Source: Arcobacter suis CECT 7833 (lineage in GTDB: Bacteria; Campylobacterota; Campylobacteria; Campylobacterales; Arcobacteraceae). From it: a DNA stretch of 64,000 bases. Shown in pieces: positions 1-6,552 of the stretch. Positions within the stretch are counted from its first letter, which is position 1. Each line of letters opens with the position of its first letter. A program made the translations under genes and the position numbers. The notes beneath the pieces were generated by a model that saw only the letters and a list, made by a program, of their open reading frames with translations, searched no databases and was not told where the DNA came from. Where the stretch lies: contig NZ_CP032100.1 of assembly GCF_003544815.1 (NCBI RefSeq), positions 434,001-498,000 on the forward strand, read 5' to 3'.

Positions 1-638
1 CATTGGGCACAAACCATAGATCTCATATCTTGTTGAGTTGCATTATCTAAAGTTGTTTTACTTCCTTGTGCTTTTAACCCATCATTTAAGTAATTTCTAT
101 TAACTTGCAGTTCCATAGTTTCTGGATTATGACAATCTACACATCCAATAGGATTTATAATATCTGAACCATATTTTGCCCATTTACCTGTGTAATACTC
201 TTCATCCCCATCTTTTTTCATTATTTTAGGAACTTCAGGAGATTTACAAGTCCAACATGCACTTGGCAATGGTCCTGTTTTATCATCAACAGGAGCTCCT
301 GTTCTTAATGTATTTCTATTATCTTCAACAGCGTAAAAATGTCCTCTTGGAGCATTATAATCTTTTGAAAATGGATAACCTGCCCACAATACAACATATT
401 CTGGATATTTTTTTAGCATATCTTCTATTTGATCAGAATTTTTTGTTTGTTTCCATGAATCATATTCTCTTGGATAAAATTTTCTGAACTCTTCATTTTT
501 CGTTTCCCATCTATCTATTTTAGGAACTTCTTGTAACTGTTGTTTTTCCTCTTTTTTTTCATTTATGGAAGCCAATAATACTGACATTAAACCTATTGCG
601 ATAATTGATATTGCAAACAAAAATTTGTATTTTCCCAT
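1..638 (-). CDS. nrfA: Cytochrome c nitrite reductase NrfA, N-terminal part (runs off the window)
   Basis: Catalytic subunit of the periplasmic pentaheme nitrite reductase, which reduces nitrite to ammonia with six electrons received from NrfH. 212 codons are visible. An N-terminal hydrophobic signal segment (about residues 5-24) is followed by CWTCK at 128-132, the lysine-ligated active-site heme motif that defines NrfA. CVDCH follows at 166-170, and the next motif is cut at the window edge (Cys210-Ala-Gln). The protein starts at ATG 638 and lies 9 bp downstream of nrfH, so the order nrfH-nrfA is the usual one and both use the promoter before nrfH. Identification is secure; the C-terminal half, with the remaining hemes, is outside the window. 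Confidence 0.95.
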   Translation of the reverse strand, partial: MGKYKFLFAISIIAIGLMSVLLASINEKKEEKQQLQEVPKIDRWETKNEEFRKFYPREYDSWKQTKNSDQIEDMLKKYPEYVVLWAGYPFSKDYNAPRGHFYAVEDNRNTLRTGAPVDDKTGPLPSACWTCKSPEVPKIMKKDGDEEYYTGKWAKYGSDIINPIGCVDCHNPETMELQVNRNYLNDGLKAQGSKTTLDNATQQDMRSMVCAQ

Positions 639-647
639 GATAAACCT

Positions 648-1187
648 TTACTTTAAGTTTTCTTTGATTCCTAGATTATAAGGTGTTGAAGTCAAACTTC
701 TAACCTTACCATGTGGCACATATTTGTGACACTCCCAACATTTACGATCATTGTCCAGACCTTTTTGTTCACTACTATGGTAATTGCTAGCATTTGATTT
801 TAGGGTATCATTTATACTAGCGTGACATCTTATGCAATTATTTTGTACACGATTTGCACCATCTTCACTTATTTGAATATTATTCTTATAAGTGTTTAAA
901 GTAAATGCAACTGAATGGTTCCATCCATCAATTGCTTTTGCTTTATATTTTTCAATCATATCTCCCACAGGAAGGTGGCATTCAACACATTTTGCCACAT
1001 CCTTATGTGAGCTTTTTTCCCAAGTTGCATACGCAGAATGCATTGTATGACAATTAATACAGGCCTTAGGATCGCTTGAGAGATAAGATAGCATTTGTGA
1101 TGCATATACAGTGTAAAGAAATAAGCCAGTAGCGATTAAAAGGCTGAAAATTGCCCCATAAACAACAATTTTTCCGTTTTTTTCCAT
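648..1187 (-). CDS. nrfH: Tetraheme quinol dehydrogenase NrfH (NapC/NirT family)
   Basis: Membrane-anchored tetraheme cytochrome that takes electrons from menaquinol and hands them to NrfA in the periplasm. The 179 residues hold one N-terminal transmembrane helix (about 8-29) and four CxxCH motifs: CINCH 43-47, CVECH 67-71, CIRCH 118-122 and CWECH 150-154. Four hemes on a protein this short, directly upstream of nrfA, make NrfH the right member of the NapC/NirT family. The start has a good AAAGGA ribosome site 6 bp upstream. The nap operon in this window has no napC, so this is the only NapC/NirT-type protein seen here. Confidence 0.95.
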   Translation of the reverse strand: MEKNGKIVVYGAIFSLLIATGLFLYTVYASQMLSYLSSDPKACINCHTMHSAYATWEKSSHKDVAKCVECHLPVGDMIEKYKAKAIDGWNHSVAFTLNTYKNNIQISEDGANRVQNNCIRCHASINDTLKSNASNYHSSEQKGLDNDRKCWECHKYVPHGKVRSLTSTPYNLGIKENLK

Positions 1188-1206
1188 TGTATATCCTTTG
1201 AGTCAC

Positions 1207-1256
1207 ACAAGTAATTATAAAGTTATTTAAAATATATTTTCTTGACCTAGATCAAG
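1207..1256 (-). promoter_or_regulatory. nrfHA promoter with CRP/FNR-type operator at -41.5
   Basis: A near-perfect palindrome, TTGAC-CTAG-ATCAA, lies at 1242-1255 (CTTGA/TCAAG if one base is added at each side) and matches the FNR-family consensus TTGAT-N4-ATCAA at 9 of 10 positions. A perfect TATAAT reads on the minus strand from 1219 to 1214, which predicts transcription start at about 1207. The palindrome centre is then at -41.5, the classical class II activator position. No good -35 hexamer is needed or seen. The regulator is not proven; the CRP/FNR-family gene at 17203-17868 is a candidate. Confidence 0.75.
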
Positions 1257-1283
1257 GAATTGAATATTCATTCATAAATTTTA

Positions 1284-1661
1284 TTATTTTACAAAGACTT
1301 TTGTATCATAAAGTTTATTATCAATTTTTACTTCAAAATAACCTTTTGAAACATTGTAATGTTTAAAAGTTATTTCTTCACCAATATAAATTTTTTGGTT
1401 GTTATAAACTGGAATAGAATTTTCTAAATAACCTAAAGAATTTCCTATTCTTACTTCAATATTTTTATTTCTTGTTTCACCAAAAATAACTATTTTTGAA
1501 AAACAAATTCCATTATAATCTTGATCTGTGATTTTTTTATGTTGAATATTTTCGCCATTTCCATTTTCATGAAAAACTCCTATAGCATAAGATGCTTGGA
1601 TAGAAGATGAGAATGCAAGGTTTAGGTTTAAAACTAGTAAAATAAGTATAAATTTTTTCAT
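1284..1661 (-). CDS. Small secreted protein of unknown function
   Basis: 125 residues if started at ATG 1661, giving a typical signal peptide (MKKFILILLVLNLNLAFSSS, then IQAS). A longer frame back to 1727 would overlap the divergent gene at 1701 and place charged residues before the signal peptide, so the inner ATG is preferred. The mature part is beta-strand-like and lysine rich with a single cysteine, and no lipobox is seen. I do not recognise a family. It lies upstream of nrfH on the same strand but is separated from it by the nrf promoter, so co-transcription is possible but not required. A periplasmic location is inferred only from the signal peptide. Confidence 0.6.
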   Translation of the reverse strand: MKKFILILLVLNLNLAFSSSIQASYAIGVFHENGNGENIQHKKITDQDYNGICFSKIVIFGETRNKNIEVRIGNSLGYLENSIPVYNNQKIYIGEEITFKHYNVSKGYFEVKIDNKLYDTKVFVK

Positions 1662-1700
1662 AAACAATTTTACTATAAAAATCAAATAATAGAGAAGAAA

Positions 1701-2027
1701 ATGAATATTCCTGCAAGTGCAAAACAAATTGAAGTTGTTAATTCAACTGTTCCTTTTTATGAAGATGAAAATTACTACTATTTTGATACAAGTTCAACAG
1801 CAGTTCCTGAACCTATGATAAATGCAGTAGCTGGCTTAGAACTTTTGAATGAAAATAAAAAGTTAATAATGATAAATCACAAAATTCCAATGGGATTATT
1901 CCCAAAAATCGAAGCTTATTTTGATTATGAAGTTGAAGAGTTAGAAGATGGAAATGTAAAAATCACGTTTTCAAAAAAAGAAAAACTTGTACCAAAATTA
2001 GATTTTGATACAAAATGTTCAGGTTAA
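1701..2027 (+). CDS. Small cytosolic protein, DUF2249/SirA-like
   Basis: 108 residues, no signal peptide or membrane segment. The C-terminal half (about residues 48-93) reads as a beta-strand, an N-H-K-I-P-M-G-L segment, a helix, then EVEELEDGNVKITFSKK. This resembles the DUF2249/TusA-like fold, in which a conserved His-x-x-Pro loop precedes a helix and an edge strand with a W/V-x-I signature. The match is by eye and weak. The single cysteine is near the C-terminus (KCSG). DUF2249 genes often sit near denitrification and nitric-oxide genes, which would fit the nap/nrf setting. Its stop codon shares bases with the stop of the convergent PAS gene. Confidence 0.5.
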   Translation: MNIPASAKQIEVVNSTVPFYEDENYYYFDTSSTAVPEPMINAVAGLELLNENKKLIMINHKIPMGLFPKIEAYFDYEVEELEDGNVKITFSKKEKLVPKLDFDTKCSG

Positions 2028-2467
2028 GAGTAGATTACTCTTCTTGTTGTTTCATTATCTTCTTTTTTAATTTGGTCATAAAGAAGTTGATATTTTACTT
2101 TTTCTTCAAAAGAAATAGGAGTTCTAATTGATTTGTATTCAACTAAAATTCCATTTTTGAAAACACCAGAAATTTCAGCATAAACCCAATAAAAACCATC
2201 ATCTTTTCTTTTGTTTTTTACAATTCCACTCCATAAACCTTTTGTTTCTAAATCTTTCCATAGTTCTTTAAAAAGAGATTTTGGCATATCAGGATGTCTT
2301 AGGATATTGTGTGGTTTTCCTATTAGTTCACCTATTTTATATCCTGAAATTAAAGCAAATGTTTCATTTGCATAAGTGATATTTCCTTTTAAATCAGTTC
2401 TTGAAACAATTAATTCTTCTTTTGGAACAATAGTTTCACATAAAAAATTTCCACTTAAGAATTCCAT
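2024..2467 (-). CDS. Aer-like PAS-domain sensor protein at the nap operon tail
   Basis: 147 residues from ATG 2467, one base after the napD stop; the in-frame ATG at 2500 would overlap napD, so the close start is preferred. Almost the whole protein is one PAS domain with the Aer-type signature: RTDLKGNITYANETF, then LIGKPHNILRHPDMPKSLF, then VKNKRKDDGFYWVYAE. In Aer this fold binds FAD and senses redox state for energy taxis. No kinase, methyl-accepting or transmembrane part is present, so it would have to act through a partner. Position and spacing indicate co-transcription with nap. A role in nitrate or redox taxis is inference. Confidence 0.8.
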   Translation of the reverse strand: MEFLSGNFLCETIVPKEELIVSRTDLKGNITYANETFALISGYKIGELIGKPHNILRHPDMPKSLFKELWKDLETKGLWSGIVKNKRKDDGFYWVYAEISGVFKNGILVEYKSIRTPISFEEKVKYQLLYDQIKKEDNETTRRVIYS

Positions 2468-2468
2468 G

Positions 2469-2855
2469 TTATTTTCCTGTTTTATCAAATGTTCTAGCAA
2501 ATCCCTCTAAATCTTTTTTCTTCAAATCACCGTTATAAACGATTTCATGTGATTGAATATTTTTGTCATTTAAAACTTTTGGTACAAGGTCTGCATTTTC
2601 TAAAACTTCCATATGTGAGCTTAATTCATCTTCACTATATGCCATTTGCATATCTGCACTCATAACATAAGGAATTGCTTCAATAACTTTTAGTTTTTTT
2701 AGCTCTTCTTGAACGCCTTTTCCTTCTATTGTAATAATTATTCTTCCTAATTCATCATGCATATGATAATCACATACATCGCAATTTTTTAGGCTAGTTA
2801 CCACTTCATCTAGGTGTTTTGGTAGAGTTTGTACAATAATACTTGAAATATTCAT
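2469..2855 (-). CDS. napD: NapD, chaperone for periplasmic nitrate reductase
   Basis: Cytosolic chaperone that binds the twin-arginine signal of NapA and holds back export until the molybdenum cofactor is inserted. The 128 residues begin with the typical NapD strand (MNISSIIVQTLPKHLDEV) and carry the ferredoxin-like core motif of the family (HDELGRIIITIEG, then IPYVMSADM). It is longer at the C-terminus than E. coli NapD (about 87 residues), with an acidic/lysine tail. It follows napL by 15 bp and precedes the PAS gene by one base, and belongs to the nap operon. Confidence 0.9.
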   Translation of the reverse strand: MNISSIIVQTLPKHLDEVVTSLKNCDVCDYHMHDELGRIIITIEGKGVQEELKKLKVIEAIPYVMSADMQMAYSEDELSSHMEVLENADLVPKVLNDKNIQSHEIVYNGDLKKKDLEGFARTFDKTGK

Positions 2856-2870
2856 TTTAAAATCCTTTGT

Positions 2871-3830
2871 TTAATTAAGTTTATAATAGTTTATTTTTTC
2901 ATCATCACTTGAAACAAAAATTTCATTTTCATTGATAAATAAAATATTTGTTAAAGTGGTTTTATTTTGTGTTAGTTTATATAAATTTTCTTTTGTTGTT
3001 GTATTAAAAATAGTTACATTATTTTCTTCATCACTTGCAAATGCTGCTAATTTACCACTTGGACTTAAAGCTACACTATAAATCAAAAAAGAGCCTTCTT
3101 TATAATAAGAAATTCTTTCATCTAAACTATAAATTGCACATCTTCTATCTTGTCCTGCTGTGATAAATATATCTTTTTTCATATCAACTTGAAAAACATT
3201 ATCCAAATTTAAAGTATCAAATCTTTTTATTGGATTTAAATCTTTTGTATTAAGTAGAGTTAAAATACCACTTTCATCGGCAATTACAATTTTTGATTTA
3301 TCTTCATTTAATTTGAAGTTTGAAAATTTTGATTGAGATATTTGAACTTCATTTACAACTTTTTTATTTTTGATATCATAAAGATAAATTTGATTTGAAA
3401 GTAGGGCATAAACAATATGATTTTCATCTATGAACTTTGCGTAAGCTATAAATAATCTATCTTTATCTTCTATGATTTTATTTAATTTTCCATTTTTATA
3501 AATATCTATATTTCTTCCACCGCTTTCACCTTGAGATAAAATCAAAACACTGTTTTCTAAAACATCAATACTATAAATTCGAGCTTCAATAGTATCTTTC
3601 ATAAAATCTTTTATTTTGGGAACTTTTATTGAGTTGATTTTTTCTTTTGTATTTATATTAAAAATATCAACACTTGAATCAGTTGTGGCTACATATAAAT
3701 TTTCATTTTTTAAAACCAAATCAGTTACTCCACCACTTGTTTTTAATGAATAATTTGGAGTTAAATCTTTTGCTGATATATTTGGTAGATATAAAAAAAC
3801 GCTTAAAAATACAAATATAAATTTTTTCAT
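2871..3830 (-). CDS. napL: NapL, periplasmic beta-propeller protein of the epsilonproteobacterial nap operon
   Basis: 319 residues with an N-terminal signal peptide (about 1-20, ending ISA-KD). The rest shows repeated four-strand blades typical of a WD40/quinoprotein-like propeller (YVATTDSSVDIFN, VIADESGILTLLN, FITAGQDRRCAIYSL, AAFASDEENNVTIFN). NapL is found at this position, between napF and napD, in Campylobacter, Wolinella and relatives. Its exact role in nitrate reductase activity is not settled; it is not an electron carrier (no heme or Fe-S motifs). Spacing is 11 bp from napF and 15 bp to napD. Confidence 0.85.
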   Translation of the reverse strand: MKKFIFVFLSVFLYLPNISAKDLTPNYSLKTSGGVTDLVLKNENLYVATTDSSVDIFNINTKEKINSIKVPKIKDFMKDTIEARIYSIDVLENSVLILSQGESGGRNIDIYKNGKLNKIIEDKDRLFIAYAKFIDENHIVYALLSNQIYLYDIKNKKVVNEVQISQSKFSNFKLNEDKSKIVIADESGILTLLNTKDLNPIKRFDTLNLDNVFQVDMKKDIFITAGQDRRCAIYSLDERISYYKEGSFLIYSVALSPSGKLAAFASDEENNVTIFNTTTKENLYKLTQNKTTLTNILFINENEIFVSSDDEKINYYKLN

Positions 3831-3841
3831 TTATTAGCCTT

Positions 3842-4321
3842 TTATTTGATAATTTTTATAGCATTTGTAGGACATGATTTTATACAAAAACCACATGAAG
3901 TACAAGAGTCATTTATACTTGGTCTAAACATAGCTAAAAAATCAATAGCATCATCTAAACATGGGTCTTTACATGAAAAACACATGGTTTTATTCCATGA
4001 TAAACACGATAACACATCTATTTCTATTTTTGCATTAATTCTTTTTTTATACTCTAAATTTAAAACTTCATTTGGACAAATTTTTGCACACTCATCACAA
4101 TAGGTACAACCACTTGAAGTGAAATCAAGTTTTGGTGTAAAATCTCCTTGAATGAATATAATATTTTCTTCACAAACTGTAGAGCATAAACCCTCACAAT
4201 CTTTACAATTTGTAAAGAAAATATCTTCATCTTTAAAGTATGGAGGTCTTATTATTTTCTCTTGTTTCTCATCTTTTTTAAAAGATGAAACAAGAGAACT
4301 AAAAAGTTCTCTTCTTTTCAT
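3842..4321 (-). CDS. napF: NapF, cytosolic iron-sulfur protein of the nap system
   Basis: 159 residues with ferredoxin-like clusters: a first cysteine group (CKDCEGLCSTVC), CTYCDECAKICP, a looser set (CLSWNKTMCFSCKDPC) and CTSCGFCIKSCP near the C-terminus. No signal peptide or membrane segment is present, consistent with the cytosolic NapF that is linked to NapA maturation or NapH. The ATG overlaps the napB stop by one base, indicating coupled translation. The family is clear; its biochemical role is less certain than that of NapA, B, G or H. Confidence 0.9.
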   Translation of the reverse strand: MKRRELFSSLVSSFKKDEKQEKIIRPPYFKDEDIFFTNCKDCEGLCSTVCEENIIFIQGDFTPKLDFTSSGCTYCDECAKICPNEVLNLEYKKRINAKIEIDVLSCLSWNKTMCFSCKDPCLDDAIDFLAMFRPSINDSCTSCGFCIKSCPTNAIKIIK

Positions 4322-4926
4322 TATTTTTTCTTTAAAGTATCTAAATCGTCAGTTAAAACTTCATTCCAAGTAGAGTGAGTTTTTCCATCTTTTCTTGTAT
4401 AGTTAGCTTTAAATGTATTTTCAACAGCTAATCCACCTGTACTTTGAGGAGCATGACAAGCAGTACAATTAAATCTTGCATGTGATATTGTTTCAATTGG
4501 TTTTATTGAAACTTCATTTTTCATGTCATCTGTTGATTTTACAAAATTATCACCATCAAGTGTATGTTTTGGTCTAAAATCAATATAGTGTGATTTTGGA
4601 ATTGGTGTTGCATTCATAGATGCTGCAACTGATACATCATGACAACCAATACACATATTATTATCAGGTGTAATCTCTAACATTCCTTCAACATCATGTG
4701 GAATCATAGGTGGAGCATTTTGGTAAGCTCTTTCTATTTTGTATCCACTCATTGGTTGAGAAGTACCATATTTTGTCTCATCAGGAGCAGCTTTATCTTC
4801 TGATAATAAATCTACTTTTCTAAGACCAATTGAATCTTCATCTATAACATTTTTTGTATTTGCAGCAAATAATATTGTTGTTGCTACTGTTATTGCTAAA
4901 GCTAATTTACCTAACTTCATTTTCAT
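4321..4926 (-). CDS. napB: NapB, diheme cytochrome c subunit of nitrate reductase
   Basis: Small periplasmic electron-transfer subunit that passes electrons to NapA. 201 residues with a signal peptide (about 1-22, LFAANT) and two heme motifs, CIGCH 92-96 and CTACH 154-158, spaced as in NapB; conserved His residues (H77, H113, H121, H149) could supply distal ligands. The start ATG at 4926 lies 20 bp inside napH; an alternative ATG at 4920 has the same frame and would remove only Met-Lys. The gene sits in the operon between napH and napF. Confidence 0.93.
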   Translation of the reverse strand: MKMKLGKLALAITVATTILFAANTKNVIDEDSIGLRKVDLLSEDKAAPDETKYGTSQPMSGYKIERAYQNAPPMIPHDVEGMLEITPDNNMCIGCHDVSVAASMNATPIPKSHYIDFRPKHTLDGDNFVKSTDDMKNEVSIKPIETISHARFNCTACHAPQSTGGLAVENTFKANYTRKDGKTHSTWNEVLTDDLDTLKKK

Positions 4927-5728
4927 TTTCCTTTTTTAAATTTTTTATTGAAAAATTAAGAGCATTATCATCACAAACTTCTACACATCTTCCACAGTTT
5001 GTACACTCACCACTTAACACAGGCATAGAAGTTTTTGTAACCATATGTAAAACTTGGCTTTCTGGACAAACTTCTTTACATTTCATACACGCTGTACAAT
5101 TAGGCGCATTGTGATGAACTCTAATTAAACTAAATTTTCCAACAAGTGAATAAAATCCACCAAGAGGACAAATATGTCCGCACCAACCATTTTTTAAAAC
5201 AAATAAGTCAAAAAGAAATATTACAAGCATCGCAGCCCAGCCAAATCCCATTCCAAATATGATTCCTCTATGAACCATGGAAATAGGAGATACTAACTCA
5301 AATGCTGCAAGACCCATAAAAAAAGAGATAACAAAACTAATTGCGATTACCCAATATCTTATATTTCTAGAAGCTGGTTGTTTTTTTTGGATTTGATTAA
5401 ATCCAAATTTTCTTCGCAAAAAATTTGCTAAATCTGTAATCATATTTACAGGACAAATCCAAGAACAAAAAGCTCGACCACCAACAATCATATAAAATAT
5501 CAAAATGAAAAAAGCTCCCAAAAGAATATCAAATGATAAAAATGCACCTGCAAAAAACATCTGTAAAATAGCATAAGGATCACTTAATGGAATAGTAATT
5601 AAAATCAATGATGAACTTAAATTTCCCATCAAAATATTTATTCCATAAATATTTGCAATCACATATAAAACCATAATAGATATTTGAGTGATTCTTCTAG
5701 CGATTAAAAATCTATATTTCTTTATCAT
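4907..5728 (-). CDS. napH: NapH, membrane quinol-oxidase-type ferredoxin
   Basis: 273 residues with four to five transmembrane helices and two CxxxCP motifs in the membrane part (CSWICP and CGHICP), followed by two [4Fe-4S] motifs near the C-terminus (CTACMKCKEVCP and CTNCGRCVEVCD). NapH and NapG form the quinol-oxidising module that feeds NapB-NapA when NapC is missing, as in this operon. The gene overlaps napG by 4 bp and napB by 20 bp, so translation is probably coupled through napG-H-B. Confidence 0.93.
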   Translation of the reverse strand: MIKKYRFLIARRITQISIMVLYVIANIYGINILMGNLSSSLILITIPLSDPYAILQMFFAGAFLSFDILLGAFFILIFYMIVGGRAFCSWICPVNMITDLANFLRRKFGFNQIQKKQPASRNIRYWVIAISFVISFFMGLAAFELVSPISMVHRGIIFGMGFGWAAMLVIFLFDLFVLKNGWCGHICPLGGFYSLVGKFSLIRVHHNAPNCTACMKCKEVCPESQVLHMVTKTSMPVLSGECTNCGRCVEVCDDNALNFSIKNLKKENENEVR

Positions 5729-6537
5729 TTTAATAAATCCTCCATGTCGCTACTATTGTTTAAAGAATCAACTGCACTATCTTTACTAATTTTTGTTTTT
5801 GTAGTATTGCTTGTTGCATTTTCTACTCTTTTTTCGTCTTTTTTATTCCAACCTTGAACATAGTGATCACCCACTTTTCCCAAAGCTATATCCCTTGGAA
5901 GTACAAAAATTGCTGCTTTTTGTGTAACACAAGCTTTTTCACATAATCCACAACCTGTACATACATCCGTATGAACAACAGGTTTTAAAAAAGCATGTTT
6001 CCCTGTTCTTTCATTTTTTGAATATTCAATACTTATCGCTTCACCTAAAAGTGGACACGCTCTATAGCAAGCATCGCATTGAATACCCCAAAAAGCGATA
6101 CAAGAGTTATCATCAATAACAGCTACTCCCATTTGAGCTTTTGTGATATCTAATTTTTTTTCTTCATTTTGTACAGATTTTATATCAAGTGCTTTTGTTG
6201 GACAAACAGGAACACATGGAATATCAGTACACATATAACAAGGAATTTCTCTTGGTATAAAAAATGGTGTTCCCAGAGGTTTGTTATCTCCTGGTTTTGC
6301 CAATCTTAATGTATCAAAAGGACAGGCTTCTACACACATTCCGCATTTAATACATGTTGCTAAAAAATCAGCTTCATTTCTTGCTCCGGGTGGTCTTAAT
6401 ATTAATGAAGTAGCTTTTACTTCATCAACATATGCACTCCAAGTTAAACCTCCAAGAATTGCCAAGCCTGAAGCTCTGGCAATTGTTAGAAAAAATTTTC
6501 TTCTTTCACTTATTGGTAGGTTTTGTTCTGTTTTCAT
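5725..6537 (-). CDS. napG: NapG, periplasmic four-cluster ferredoxin
   Basis: 270 residues with a twin-arginine type N-terminus (SERRKFF followed by a hydrophobic stretch to about residue 35), so it is exported folded. It carries four [4Fe-4S] motifs: CIKCGMCVEACP, CYMCTDIPCVPVCP, CIAFWGIQCDACYRACP and CTGCGLCEKACV. NapG works with membrane NapH to pass electrons from menaquinol to NapB/NapA. The C-terminal tail after about residue 225 is polar and low complexity. The gene lies 15 bp downstream of napA. Confidence 0.93.
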   Translation of the reverse strand: MKTEQNLPISERRKFFLTIARASGLAILGGLTWSAYVDEVKATSLILRPPGARNEADFLATCIKCGMCVEACPFDTLRLAKPGDNKPLGTPFFIPREIPCYMCTDIPCVPVCPTKALDIKSVQNEEKKLDITKAQMGVAVIDDNSCIAFWGIQCDACYRACPLLGEAISIEYSKNERTGKHAFLKPVVHTDVCTGCGLCEKACVTQKAAIFVLPRDIALGKVGDHYVQGWNKKDEKRVENATSNTTKTKISKDSAVDSLNNSSDMEDLLK

Positions 6538-6552
6538 CTTTTCTCTTTACTT

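Noticed and set aside
257-487. 76-residue open frame on the plus strand
   Set aside because: It is antisense to nrfA, whose heme motifs are clear on the minus strand; the product is low-complexity Leu/Tyr rich.
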